Below, one piece after another: positions 13,303 to 25,539 of a DNA stretch of 64,000 bases. Each line of letters starts with the position of its first letter. The first letter of the stretch is position 1. The position numbers and the translations under genes are program-made. The stretch is from the NCBI RefSeq assembly GCF_003576645.1, contig NC_044923.1, positions 2,667,016 to 2,731,015 on the forward strand, read 5' to 3'. The stretch is from Ipomoea triloba (taxonomy: Eukaryota; Streptophyta; Magnoliopsida; Solanales; Convolvulaceae). Below the pieces are notes generated by a model, which ran no database searches, was not told the DNA's origin, and was given only the letters and a program-made list of their open reading frames with translations.

Positions 13303-13971
13303 GGCAAATTATGCTGTGGACCCAGGTCCACCTTGCAAGGTGGACCTGGGTCCAAAACTATGTCGTTTTTGTCTCTTTTTTTTTTTTTAGTAAACATATT
13401 GCTAAATATAGAGTTGTCCAAAAATGTGAGAATGTAGAGGTTTCAAAGTGTGAATGTAGAGTATAGGAATCGTGAATGTACATTTATGATTGTGTGAATG
13501 TAGAGTTGCCCAGAAATGTGTGAATGTGGACGTTTCAAATTGTGAATATAGAGTATAGAAATCGTGAATGTAGAGTTATGCATGTGTGAATCTGTAATAG
13601 AGTTCTAGCAACTTGTAGCCCTGTAATGTGTGAATGTGAAGTTATCAAGTTGTGAATATAGAGTATAGGACTTGTGAATATAGAGTTTTGAATGTGTGAA
13701 TGCATAACAGTGGTAATATAGTTACTAAACATATAATCTTGTAATGTGTGAATGTGGAGTTTACAAAGTGTGAATGTAGAGTATCATATAATCCTATAAT
13801 GTGTGAATGTGGAGTTTACAAAGTGTGAATATGGAGTATAGTGTATGTGAATGTGGAGTTTACAAAGTGTGAATGTAGAATATGATGCATGTGAATGTAA
13901 AGTATAGTGTATGTGAATATAGACCCAGGTCCACCTTGCAAGGTGGACCTGGGTCCACGGCATAACAATTG
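13303..13971. mobile_element. Mutator-like non-autonomous element with palindromic ends and tandem-repeat core
   Basis: A 9-bp direct repeat, CTCAAAGAG, flanks the element (13294-13302 and 13972-13980). Imperfect terminal inverted repeats each include a near-perfect 34-38 bp palindrome (about 13317-13354 and 13922-13955) containing ACCCAGGTCCACCTTGCAAG. The core is some 570 bp of degenerate repeats of TGTGAATGTAGAGTATAG. The 9-bp TSD is characteristic of Mutator-like elements. No transposase frame is present. Confidence 0.75.
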
Positions 13972-13980
13972 CTCAAAGAG

Positions 13981-15189
13981 TCAAAGGGATCACTGACAAC
14001 ACAACCAAAGCCCATTTTACCAATCTCGTTTTTCTTATGCTTATATGGTAATTATTACAGAGTTTATCTGGGCTGGAGAGATGACGTTGGGCTTCACATT
14101 TGGGTTATTGCTTGGCTTGAGGCCCAGTTTGTTTAGATATCACGTAGCAACCCAATAAGGGTGGGTCTCAAAATTGGGTGTATAGCATGATTGGAGCCCC
14201 AATTTGATTATATCATAGCTTAGCAACTTATTACTAATGGACCAAGATTCACAATGCACTATATCCTGGTGTATGTGTATGTGCATTTTTTGTGTCTTTA
14301 TGTTATGAAATTATGTATCGAGTATGAATTTAGTACCTAAAATATATCAATAAGTATTTTGTGTCTTGTGTTATGAAATTCTATACCATAAGAGTATGAA
14401 TTTTGTACTTGAAACAAATTAGTAATTGTATTTTATGTTATGAATTTCTTGGTAACTTTGAAAAATAAGTAAATATGTAACATATGCATGTGCTTTGTGT
14501 TGTAATTTTTTATATTTGTATTGTGATTTTTTGTCTTACGAATATAAATCATCTACTTTTGTCTTGATTTGATCAACTTAAGATAGCACACGCAATGAAT
14601 GGTCATACATAGTGAACATGGGCTTGGGATCGATTAGAGTGAAGCTTTGTCACTCATTCAAACAAAGTTTGTCAACTGCAATGAAAATTGTCACTCTTAT
14701 AGCGTGCAAAGAATGTTATCGCTGTTTTTCATGACCAGTCTCAATTCTGACTATTAACTGAAGAAATCTCAACTTTGGTATGCTCATTTTAAAAGAGTTA
14801 TAAAACTTTAAATCAAAAAAATGCAGCGTGACCCGGAAGAGGTGCCAAACGTTACAGAAGTCTGATTTTGTTGATTATCCAATTAGTTCTAGACAAGTGT
14901 TTGAATTTCTGTGAAGTCAAATATTGTTGTGCCGTTTCAGATTATTACGCAGTTTAAAAGTCAAAACAATCCGCAGAAATTAGAAACTTCTTTTCTTTCA
15001 TTCATGATATGGATTCAGACTTCAAAAATAGGCGTCTGAATAAATCACAATGAACTTTAGCATCAACCTAGCTATAAACTCGAATCTCAAATTCGAGTCG
15101 ATTCTGTACAAAGTATTGAGATCTATCACTAAGATCTGCACCTAATCAAAGAATAACATGATTTTCTGCGATCTGCGGAGTCGCCGGAG
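13981..15189. other. Intergenic; downstream flank of the J-domain gene
   Basis: AT-rich DNA with no supportable exon. From about 14235 to 14560 it contains recurring phrases of the type TTTTGTGTCTTGTGTTATGAAATT, shared with repeats near 45030-45200 and 49650-49980. The part nearest 15189 is presumably the J-protein gene's 3' UTR. Confidence 0.5.
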
Positions 15190-15663
15190 CTACCAGCATT
15201 GATCTGTCTCCCATTTCCTAAGCGCAGATCTGCGGACGGAATATCCTCTCACCGAGGCAGCAACAGGATGCCGAGATCGGAGTAGCGAGCGGTCGTAATT
15301 GGCGCGCTTTTCCGGATCAGAGAGAGTCGAGTACGCCGCGTGAACTCTGATGAAATCCTCCGCCGGCGACGACGACGACTCCTGAATCACGCTGCCGGAC
15401 GCAACGTCCGGATGCAAAACCCTAGCCAATCTCCGGTACGCCGCTTTGATTTCCTGGCCGGACGCGCCCGTCCGAATCCCTAGAACGTCGTAAAGCGAAC
15501 TCTGCGGAGTCTGGACAGTCGTCCTCTCCGCCGTTGCGCAGGAGGCGGAGACGGAAACCGGCCGTCGGAAACTGACGCACCTTGGCCGAGCAACCTCCGC
15601 CGCGGAAATCGCGGAGCCGACGAACGGAGAAGAGAGAAGAAACGAAGCAGACGTGGAAGCCAT
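15190..15663 (-). CDS. Chloroplast-targeted J-domain protein (DnaJ 11-like), intronless
   Basis: Small type III J-protein, a co-chaperone that stimulates Hsp70 ATPase through its J domain, here probably in the plastid stroma. The 157-residue frame is uninterrupted. Residues 1 to about 45 are rich in Ser, Ala and Arg without acidic residues (MASTSASFLLSSPF...), like a chloroplast transit peptide. The J domain runs from about 56 to 126: SLYDVLGI, then AAYRRLARVLHPDVASG with the invariant HPD, then AAYSTLSDPEKRANYD. The ending RKWETDQCW matches the end I remember for plant DnaJ 11 proteins. Length and lack of introns are typical. A TATA box lies about 90 bp upstream. Confidence 0.92.
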   Translation of the reverse strand: MASTSASFLLSSPFVGSAISAAEVARPRCVSFRRPVSVSASCATAERTTVQTPQSSLYDVLGIRTGASGQEIKAAYRRLARVLHPDVASGSVIQESSSSPAEDFIRVHAAYSTLSDPEKRANYDRSLLRSRHPVAASVRGYSVRRSALRKWETDQCW

Positions 15664-15753
15664 TGATTGAATGATTGAGGAATTGGATCGTTGAAATTTC
15701 GCTTTGTGGATAAAAGTGTAATCTGGATAGGGGACGGATCAACTAATGGGGAG

Positions 15754-15761
15754 TATTTATA
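15754..15761 (-). promoter_or_regulatory. TATA box of the J-domain gene
   Basis: The minus strand reads CTATAAATACTC around here, about 90 bp before the start codon. A CCCACGTGTCCC box (G-box core) lies farther upstream near 15860-15872, a motif common in light- or stress-responsive plant promoters. Confidence 0.6.
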
Positions 15762-15764
15762 GTT

Positions 15765-17706
15765 GCGGAGAGACAGTTGGATGTGATGCGGTGTACGCGT
15801 GGAATTGGATCTAGAAGGCTATTTCCAATGGGCCTAGTTTGGACTTATCCGTTTGAGTGGGCCCACGTGTCCCAAACTTATGGATAAGGGATGCTTGCTG
15901 AGTCACATTCTTAATTTACTCTTCTCATCCACTGCCAGCTGGACAGCTGGAATCATTTTGTCGCTGTCTCTTAGTTATTAGACTAGGACTACTATAATTG
16001 CATGTCTAGTACAAATTTTTTTATTTAATTGCAAAAATTTATGTGAGACCGTAAATCGTGAGACAGTTCAGGTCTTTGATTAATGAGGTCAAAAATTTGA
16101 CTCATTAATCAAAGATTAAACACGTCTCACGGACTGAAACTCGTGAAGCAGTCTCACACAATTGTTATCCTTACTTAATTATTTAATTAGGACATCTCCA
16201 ATAGTTTAAAATTTTTGTGTTTTTTAGGTGACACTAGAAGAGAGAAGAGGGAATAAAAATTGAAAGAAAATTAAAAGGAAAAAAAACTGACATGGGAAGG
16301 GGAAAAAAAAAAGAAAAAAAAAGTAACCATTGGTCTTCGGAGTGGCACCAGCTGGCGGCCACTCCGAAACACCCCATTGAGGGCGTGTAACACACGCGCC
16401 TACTAGTTGGTCAATGAGATGCAACTGCGTCTCACTATTTTTTTTAATTCTGATAAAAACCTCCAAAAATCATTGCTCCACATTCTTTAAAACCCCAACT
16501 TTGTAATTTTTAATATACCAAAAACCACAAACAATCTCCTATTGGGGATGCCCTTACTATATTTGTAGTTTATAGACATTTTCACAAAAAAAAAAAATAA
16601 TAACTTTGATTGATAGAAAAGTTTATTTTTACACAATTATTGATATGTTAGAGAGTTGACTAAAAATGAATATAGGTTATGTTATAAAAATAGGGTCAAG
16701 GTTAACTAGTGGAGGAGGCCTAGTATAGAATCGTTAAGGGAAATGAATTATTGATTTCCCAATTAAAATCGAACTGAGAGATCAAATGGCATCACGGCAT
16801 AACTTTACGGCCTAAGGGGGCTCATTTAACCAAGAATCCAGGTTTCATGAATATGTGAAACTAAAACTAAATTCAGCATGTGTGGTAAATGCGGTCTGGA
16901 GAGATCAATTCTAGAGAAGAAGTCAAAACTCTATTACTAAATTGAAAAAATATTTTATCACATATTAGTATTTCATATGTTACCCAAAATTTGAAGAATA
17001 TAACAAATGTATTGATCTGATGACAAACTTGGGATAGACTATTGATATATCGGTGACCGGAGAAATATAATGTTGGATCAACCTCCAGATGACTTATAAT
17101 TAGATGCAGCAATTGTTCAATCCAAAAGGCGAAGATGTAACGGAATTATGGGGACTCATTTCTCACTAAAATAAAACAAAAATACTATGATATAATTCAA
17201 TTTGACTTCAGAAAACATAACAAATCACTACATAAATTATAACCAACTATCATTCTTAAACTAATTTTTATTATAAAATTAAAGTCTCCACTTAAAAAGT
17301 GTATGGCCTACACAACTAAGCTTTGGGGTCTACGCCCACGGTTTTCATTAATGAAGTAGAAGGGCGAATAGGGGTTTGCATTATGATAATAGTAAAGTAT
17401 ATAGAAGAATGATAGGTGCAACGTACCTTAGCCCATGGAAACCGTTGGTCCAACTGCAAGCAATCAGTGCACATGGGCGTCGGCGGTTTGGTTGCCTTAT
17501 CAAGGAAAAAAGATGCCGCTGATTGTCAGAAAGCCGGTGATTCCCTACATTAATGTTGGTACCAGGTTTGTTAATGTTAACGTAAACATGATTAAGTGAT
17601 TAATTAATGTCAAATGTTCCTTTATGCGTGTACACTCGACCTAAAAGATTCTTAAGTAAATTTTCACAATAACTCAAAGTGTTGAACTCAAATTAAATAT
17701 TTATAT
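15765..17706. other. Intergenic, no gene seen
   Basis: Apart from the foldback at 16040-16165 and scattered A-rich tracts, I see no exon or RNA gene. Confidence 0.5.
16040..16165. mobile_element. Foldback MITE-like palindrome
   Basis: At the centre, 15-bp arms TCTTTGATTAATGAG and CTCATTAATCAAAGA face each other across 13 bp. Outer arms carry GTGAGAC/GTCTCAC words in opposite orientation. Related phrases occur near 7150-7320 and 23900. No TSD was identified. Confidence 0.55.
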
Positions 17707-17854
17707 TTAACCAGCTTTGTTGGCGTGAGCGGCTGTGCACTCTTATCAAAGTGTTCGAAGTCCCTCTCGTGCGGACGTGGATTAGTATGAGTATGGTACG
17801 GACTTAAAGTACCTCCTACCGTTACAGCTCAGGATACCCGTGGTCTGACAAAAA
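17707..17854 (+). mobile_element. tRNA-type SINE with 17-bp target-site duplication
   Basis: An A-box-like TTGGCGTGAGCGG and a B-box-like GTTCGAAGTCC head are followed by a short body and an A-rich end. Identical 17-bp repeats AAATTAAATATTTATAT flank it at 17690-17706 and 17855-17871. This is a clear retroposition footprint. Confidence 0.85.
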
Positions 17855-18317
17855 AAATTAAATATTTATATGTGGGGATTAGTTTGAGTATGATACCGGC
17901 TTAAAGGTGTCTCGTTAGTGTATGCTAATTCTGCTCATTCATAATAGCTCGTAAATTACACATGATAGATAAATCACATTAAGAAGGCTATGACATTACT
18001 ACAAAAATAATAAGTTTTTTCTTTTCTAATTTTACTTTCTAGCATGATAATAAAATTTTTTATATTTATTAGATACTTATGACTTAATTGTTTCTATTAT
18101 GAATTATATAAAAAAAATAAAAATTTTATTTTAAAATTTAAACTAGGTATTGTTGCCTTGTTGGATAAATGTCAAAGAATATAATGAGTGAAAGTCAACA
18201 TAGCTAGCTTTTCTTTATCTACCACTTGTCCTCTTGTGTTATTTGTGCCACACACTTCTCTTACGTTATTCTCAACCAGACAATGGTAATATGGTTGAGA
18301 TTGGTTCTTACCTTTTA

Positions 18318-18577
18318 CTACCTCCGTCCCATTTTGGATGTCTAGTTCGTTTAACGAGACTTGACTGAAGTTATTTTTAATCCAATTTTTCATAATATTA
18401 AATTTAGCATTAATATATAAAATTTATACATTTAGAAACTACATTAAAAATACTATTAAACACAAAAAATTAAAATTAAAAATTAAAAAAAAAATTACTA
18501 AAGAAAATAAGTAATGAAGAATGTGTTGGTTTGACCAATGAATAGTAAATAGGACAGGTAAAATGGAACAGAGGGAG
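18318..18577. mobile_element. Stowaway-type (Tc1/mariner) MITE, copy 1
   Basis: About 260 bp bounded by CTACCTCCGTCCCATTTTG and its inverted counterpart AAAATGGAACAGAGGGAG, with TA on each side. These are the TSD and terminal repeat of plant Stowaway elements. The AT-rich middle matches the element at 23527-23775. Confidence 0.85.
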
Positions 18578-18995
18578 TAATTTTTTATTATCGATTTGAC
18601 AAAATTTAATCATTTAAACATCCAAACGGAACTTCAGCCTTGTAAATTAATGACTTGAAGTAGTATGATAAAAATCCACTCCCACAACATTAATTTCACA
18701 CAAATCATGTATAGATAGGTAAGTATAAACCCCACAAGATATACAATTAGGGATGTCAAGATGGCCAAAACGCGTGAGCCAGTCCTGAGCCACGGAGTAG
18801 CCAAAACCCGTGAACCAGTCCTAAACTACAACCGCGACGGGGTACATACAATTGATCTGTGCAACCTAAACACAATACACCTTCTGTATGAGGCTGATCA
18901 AAACTGCTATGGTTCTAAGTAAACACCAAAATCATCCTAAAGCACAGAATTCAATGAAAAAATCAATGCTTGATTTCTCTATGTCATCAAAGAAC

Positions 18996-21900
18996 TCAAT
19001 ACCTTGAATGTATCCCATCAAGAATATCCAATGCATTTGCATTTGCATTAGCATTCGCGTTTGGGCATTCCATCTTTGCGCGAGGAGAGCTGCCAGCGCT
19101 TCTGCTCAGCGCCCGAGCCTGTTGATTCCTTCCCTTCTCGGGGACCGAGAATTCTTGGCTCTTGCTTCTCCCGGGAGCCAGCATTCTCCTTCTCGTGACT
19201 TCTTCCAGCAGGTTTATATCGTCCAGAGAAAGCTGAGCCGCATTGGGCGTTTCAATGTGCAGGGCGAGGCCTTTGTGTGTAGGTGATCTCGCTGGCAGAG
19301 CCCTCGACTCGTTGTGTTTCACGAGGGTGATGAGACGATGAAGAAATGCCACGAGTTCGAGGATTAGAGAGTCCATTTTGGTTTTGTCTGCATGGTAAAG
19401 CGTCTGCAAATTGATGAAGCTGTTCTTGATTCCTCCCTTCTTCCCGAGAAGCTCGTTTCTGCAATAAAGAACGAAAACACTGTTAAGTTCCTCTAAGAAG
19501 TTGTAAAACGCGAAAGGAGAAGAAGGAAGTCGTTTCGTCTACTAACCCGTTGTTTGCCCACTCTCCAACCCATCCAAATCCTTGATGTGCTCTGTGTTGG
19601 CCAGCAAAAGAAGCAAAATTTGTTTAAATAAGCAAAATTTGAATTTGCAGAACAGAAAGAATGAATTTTTAGCTGTTTGGGTACAAAGAAACACGCGTTT
19701 TACATACTTTGTTGTATCAGTAGCTACTGGAACAAGCCACTCGAGCGTCCTCTCCATTTCAGCTTTGATTTGAGCGACTGTGAGCTGCAAAAGGAAGATT
19801 GTACAGCACAGATTCGATGTTACATTGTTACATATCGTTTATTGATGAAGAAAATCGTGTCTCAAAGTCTCAAACAGCTCCCAATGATTCGATTTTGTTG
19901 TGTGTGTAGCAAAACGGACCAAATCTGAAAGACAAACCTTCTTCTTCATATCTGGTGCTTGTAGCCGAGAACGAAGGGCTGTTTTCACAGCGGGTGGTAA
20001 AGCGTTATACAACGCATCCCTCGTGCCCGGAGGAAGAGAAGTAGGGCGTAAGGCCTGACAATAATATATTTAGTTGCATTAAGCAAAACGCGTTTAGACT
20101 AAGAGGCGCCCTAGTACCAAACCAATAAAGTCGTTTTCATACTCACAATATTATCTATTTTAGTGATTAGGTTAGCGTAATGTAAAGCAAGACCAGCCAT
20201 GCCTAATCTTTCTCGTTTCTTTGCAGGCTCCTTGCCCATACGCATCAATCCTGGTCAAAAAAAGGAATTTTACTTCGAGGATTATCGCAATCTGAAGCTG
20301 AAAAGCGTGGCATCACAAGAAAGGGAACTTTATACTCGCGGGAAAATAACAGACTATGCAATGTTCTTAAAGAGAATATAGATGAGAGAAAGTGTTAGTT
20401 AAGCTATTATACCGCCATCTCCAAATGCTTCCAAGATCTCTTGATGAATGAAGATCACGATATCAACAAGCTTCTCAACAACCTATATAAGTATTGGAGA
20501 AGAACAAGAATGAGCAATTTATGCTTTCCTATTTCCACGAATAGAACATTAGGTTTCAAGACGAGCAAAATATTTTCGACAAGTACCTCTTCCAGACTTT
20601 TCGACCAAAGGGATTTCTTCTTCAATCCCCTCACGAGTTTTCTTTGATGTTTTACGTCACTGTGAAACATCATGAGACTCTCCCCTATAACGAGAAGGAA
20701 AAGGTTTGGCCAATCAAGAAATGACAATCTGCCATATAGTATTAATAGTTCTCAATTATCTGCAACAAACCTTTTCGAGGTAGGCTTAAAGAGTCTAATT
20801 CCACAATTTTCTTCCGATACTCTTGTTCAAATCGGTCCAAAGAATGGAACTCGTGATACAATTCCTGCAGATTCAGCACGATTAGTCATACCCCATATAA
20901 AAAGAATGCAAAATATCGAGCAGAAAGACAATCTTACAGAAGTATGCTGAGCGAGAGTCACCAATTCTTGCATTGTCATATCAGCCTCCTCTCTGAATTG
21001 TTCATGACTTACAGGGTTAGAATCCAACCTGAAATACGCAAAAACATAAGCAAATGACCAGACTGCCTCGGCTAATTCATGGTATGAACTATGAAGTATC
21101 TGCCTTACGTTGAGAAATACCGATCAAGGTTGTGCCATTGCGGGTCTTTACACATATTTCCAAATCTTACTACTTCTTGGGAGAAAACTTTAAATTCCGT
21201 CCTACAAATATTACCCCAAAAAATGGTCAATGCATTTCTAATAACATCATTTTTTGCAGAAAAGTTCTTCATTTTCCCCTTCGGGGCTAACCTTTTGTCA
21301 GCAGCAGCTATACTGAGCAGCTCCTCCTTATCGGTAGAGACCAACTCTCGTACAGATTTGGAACATAAGATTTCATCTTTCAAGTACTCGACGTTTTCTT
21401 TAGATAGAGACTGCAATAAGTTTACGGCTTTGGTGATGGTATTAGCAACCTCAAATGCCAGTATAGATATTCCATTCCCTTTTGATCCCATAACGAAAAT
21501 AAACCCACTGTTGTTCAAATTCGCCACGCTGCAGCCTAATGTGTCTATAACTTCTACCGCCTTCTCTAGGCCAACTATGCTCGCTTTCCCAAGAAACGAG
21601 CTTGCTTGAGAAGCCTGTCACAACAAGAATAGGTTACCCCAGTAACGAGAAATGCAAAAAATAAACTTCTTCATGTTTTCCCTTCTAATTAATCGTTCAT
21701 TATTGTCAGAGCCGGATAAAATCAGACGAGATATGTCAGATAAAGGTCTATGGACACAATTGAACTGCATCCTGGCACTATGCCCAGCCCAAAACCTCAA
21801 CTCACACAAAAACTTATTCAAGAATCGACCAAATGGAAAGCCTTCACCCTGCCAGCTTTCGATTTTCATATGATCATCCAATCAATGATTTACATGATCA

Positions 21901-22687
21901 AGCACCAGGATTATACATACATACAAAATGATAGACTATAGTGTAACCACATTGAACAGACAATGACTAAGAAACCAGATTATACATACATACAAAATGA
22001 TAGACTATAGAGAGTAATCACATTGAACAAACAATGACTAAGAAACCAGCACTCTACAGTCTACAACAAACTTAAATTGTGTATGCATACAGGGACAACC
22101 CAGCCAAGTTGGTCAACTATAGGCTAGGAAAACACAAGATACCAAATTCGACTCCCAGGGTGAGCAAACTAATTAGCCTTCTTGGTTTGAACAAATGGAC
22201 AATCTAAATTGTTTTCCCTCATTGTGGTCATTTGACATATAAGGGCATAATGTGGGGCTTATCCAATATGCCTATTAGGCTTCTTGATTTGAGGCGATCA
22301 TCTATGAATCGCCTAGGTTTTTTTACCTATGTGATCATTTGTCGAATCATAAGAGAGAGTATACCTGTGCACACTTTCGAGTAATGGATGCAGTTTCCCT
22401 CGTCATAAAAAAAGTAAAAAAATAAAAATAAAAAAAATGTGTGTGCATACCATGTTAGCAGCCCCAAACCTTGCAGGAGTGGAGGGCTTCAACTCCCCAG
22501 AGAAGCTCAATTCACCAGAATCATAAAGATTCTGCATTTTCCCAGAGCCATCCATATCATAAGAAGAACCTTTAGTCTCTTCCTCATAATTCTTCATCCC
22601 CTTACTCTTCCTCGGCCGCCCTGAGCTTCTCTCATGATGAACCACGGATCTACTCCGCGCCGTTCCTCCTGGACACACTGCCCCCAT
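18996..22687 (-). CDS. PSK SIMULATOR 1-like protein (DUF3475 + DUF668), 11 exons
   Basis: Plant-specific regulator of the PSI1 family, linked in Arabidopsis to phytosulfokine-related growth control and thought to be membrane-attached by N-myristoylation. Exons: 22687-22451, 21614-21109, 21028-20938, 20864-20771, 20684-20587, 20482-20413, 20250-20147, 20054-19938, 19784-19708, 19591-19547, 19458-18996. All phases agree and the product is 633 residues, a normal family length. I start at MGAVCPGG because Gly2 fits myristoylation; an upstream in-frame Met at 22768 exists. The DUF3475 signature ISILAFEVANTI lies near residue 128, with KDPQWHNLDRYF near 235. DUF668 (GLALHYANLITKIDNI onward) spans about 380-470, then WLVPVATDTTKAHQGFGWVG. 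The tail is Ser/Arg-rich with a PNANANANANALD run. Intron 1 holds a SINE and a tandem duplication. Confidence 0.92.
21906..22048. repeat. Two-copy tandem duplication, about 70 bp, in PSI1-like intron 1
   Basis: Direct copies each contain TTATACATACATACAAAATG and end AATGACTAAGAAACCAG (about 21906-21975 and 21976-22048). They differ at a few positions. Confidence 0.85.
22090..22410 (+). mobile_element. Diverged SINE in PSI1-like intron 1 (antisense to the gene)
   Basis: Starts AGGGACAACCCAGCCAAGTTGGTCAAC (shown here only in part: CAGCCAAGTTGGTC), has a B-box-like AAATTCGACTCCCAG and the phrase CTTCTTGGTTTGA, and ends CCCTCGTCAT plus an A-rich run. It is an older member of the SINE family seen intact at 52192-52410. 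No TSD is visible. Confidence 0.65.
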
Positions 22688-23285
22688 GCTTCTACCAATC
22701 CAATCTAAAATTTTACAACAAAAAAAAGAAGCAAACCCAAGGCCCCAAAACTTCTGCAACTTCTCCACCTATCAATCACAAAACAATTTCTAAACAATCA
22801 AAAAAACGAACCCGTCAAAGCTTACACGTAAAGATCAAAACTTTGAAGAAAAATGTGATGACTGATTGGAAAGATGGAAAGGGTGAGGGGATTTATGGGT
22901 TTGATGGATGGGCATGCATTTAATACCTTCACAATCCGAGGAGGGGAATTTATAAATCTCTTCTGGATTTCAGGATACGTTTAGAATTGAATTCTCAGAT
23001 TGCCTCAACAAAGACTTGACCCAGACTCTACTCTTTGTTCTTCTTCTTTTCTTTTGGGTTTGTTTGACTGATCAGAAAAAAGAGAGAATTGAAGAAAATA
23101 AGTGAAAAAATAAGTGGGAAAAAACAGTGTGAGACTGAAAGGAAAGGAAAGCAGGCGGGAACGCCCGAAAGGATGTGTGAACTGGGAAATCAGTCAACGC
23201 CCATTGTTCCGCGGGTTCGATTTTATATCACTTGACGCCTTCAGATGGTTGATTTTCCAGTCTTACCCTTTGGGTTCCCATCACC

Positions 23286-23316
23286 CAAAAAAAAAAACAA
23301 AAAAAAAAAACAAAAA

Positions 23317-23375
<59 letters not shown>

Positions 23376-23400
23376 AAACGAAAAAAAAAAAACAAAAATT
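23286..23400. repeat. Long A-rich low-complexity tract
   Basis: Over 100 bp of almost pure A with occasional C. The lysine-rich frame through it (23114-23407) is an artefact of composition. Confidence 0.95.
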
Positions 23401-23526
23401 TGTGTAAAACCATGAGGATTCTTATCCGTGTGATAAGTCGATTCAAATGAAAATGTAATATTTATATTATAAAATGTAATATTAATCAAGAATAAAGTGT
23501 TATACTTTTTTTTAAAAAAAAATGTA

Positions 23527-23775
23527 TTCTCTCGATCTCATTTTATGTGTCGGATGACTTTACTAAAGTTATTTATAATTTAAATTTTCATAATATTAAG
23601 TTTAGAATTAGAAAATAATTTATATATTTAGGAACTACATTAAAAGTATTATTAAACACAACAAATTAAATTTATAAATTATTATAAGAAAAATGATAAT
23701 AGAAATAAGCAAAGAATAAAAAATTTATTTAATCAATGAGTAGTAAGTATAGCAGATAAAATATGACAAAGGGAG
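23527..23775. mobile_element. Stowaway-type MITE, copy 2
   Basis: About 249 bp between TA dinucleotides, bounded by TTCTCTCGATCTCATTTTAT and its inverted end AAAATATGACAAAGGGAG. The interior (ACTTTACTAAAGTTATTTAT, AACTACATTAAAAGTATTAT) is homologous to the element at 18318. Confidence 0.8.
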
Positions 23776-24704
23776 TAGTACATTTACATAAACACATTCT
23801 TCTTTATTAATATTGTATTTTTTTTTTACATGTCTCATGGATACATTTACATAAACACATTATTCTTTATTAACATTGTATTTTTTTCATGTCTCATGGA
23901 TAAGGATTCGTGAAACGATCTTACAGCACATTCAGTCAAAAACATTGTGTAATTTGATTCTTAGTTACAAGTTGAATTAACAATCAAATCTTTATCCTAT
24001 TAGGATATTTATTAAATGGTATGAGAATAATTTTAAAGGGCAGTAAGGTCAATTTGTCCAAGGAAGCATTAACAACAGTCCGACTAATGGGACCCACTGG
24101 CTGTGCTACTTTTTTGGTGCAATTTGAATTGAAATGGTCATACCCTACTTTATTACGGAGTATTTATTTATTTAATATAAAAGAAATGATGTATTTGTCC
24201 AAGTCAGCAGTCACCGGCTTACTTGGAAAATTTAGCATGCCGTGAAGACTGAAGAAGATTTGTTGTCTACGTGGGAGGTTGCCATTGGCTAGTTTCTATA
24301 CAAAGACAGTGTCACAAGTTCAGGTATCTTAACATTCACACCTATTGCAAGCTGCTCCTTGAATTTTTTGTTTTTTACACATTTTGTCAAACTAACTCAT
24401 AAATAAATCTAGCAAATAGTGCGATTGAAGACCGCTCAAGCTACCACATGACATTACCACATGTTAGGCTATTTTTATCTATGAAATACTCAGCTCTAGC
24501 ACTTTTAATCGGACCAAACACAAATAACCAAACACAAATAAAACTTGATCACAGAACTTTCTTCAGATTTTTAATCGGACCAAACACAAATAACTTACCT
24601 TGTGTGCGTGAGGCAAACCAGAAGCGCCCAACCAAACCTACACGTGACACACTCACAAAAATTTGGATCCTAAAAATTGTGACACACTCACAAAAATTTG
24701 GATC

Positions 24705-24959
24705 TGTTATAAATAATATTTGTGGCCATTATTGTTTGCATTGTAACGGTTGTAACCTATAATGGTCACTATTTATGTTGGTTTTATTACTAGCATTATA
24801 TATGTATTCCTATGATGTAATGGCTACAATGAGTGAATGAGAATGCTCTCCTTCTTCTTGTCTCTATTCTTTCTATGTTAGTTTAGCTTGTTCATAAGTT
24901 TGCAACTCACCATTCACGGTTAGGAGCTAAAGACCAACGGGCACAACAAAATCTCAACA
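24705..24959 (+). repeat. Copia 5' LTR, 255 bp
   Basis: Starts TGTTATAAATAATATTTGTG and ends CAAAATCTCAACA. It contains a TATATATG stretch that could serve as its promoter. Followed immediately by CGTTATCAGCACG. Confidence 0.9.
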
Positions 24960-25539
24960 CGTTATCAGCACGCTCAAATACATCGTGGTGAACGGTAATT
25001 TTATAAAGTTTTTATGTAAAAATGCATATGTTTGCATTTCTGTATATGTGAATTTGATAATATGCTTATATGCTTTCTGGTAATATACATATTTGAACTA
25101 GCATATTTTTTTTCCTATGCATTTTGTTTATCTACATGAATTCAATGTATATGAATATATTTTACAGTATGTTATACATGTAATATGTACATTCTGTATA
25201 TATCTTGCAAAATCAACAGTATCCAGGCATTTCCAGAATATGGATATTCAGGAACATTCAAAAAAATTTACTGCATATTTATATACCAACGATATATGTT
25301 TTTTTTTTTTTTTAAATTCCGAATACAGAGATGTATTTAGAAAAGCAAACTCTAATTTTGATATATATGCTATTGTATTCGAAAAATAATTATTCGAATG
25401 TATATACATTCATACATACCGTAATATATGTATATTCTTCCTCAAAGAAAAACAATTCCAAACCTGTTATTGAGAGCTTTTTCCGATTTGTTTTCATTCT
25501 GATGGTCATTTACTGGTGTTGACACTGATTGCCTTTACT

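Larger units (their letters stand above)
22688..24704. other. Intergenic between PSI1-like gene and Copia element
   Basis: Holds the PSI1-like promoter and 5' UTR, an A-rich tract, a Stowaway MITE, and a two-copy tandem duplication of about 60 bp near 23780-23900 (TACATTTACATAAACACATT). No further gene is supported. Confidence 0.5.

Noticed and set aside
23114..23407. 97-codon Lys-rich frame
   Set aside because: Produced by the poly-A tract; no conserved residues.
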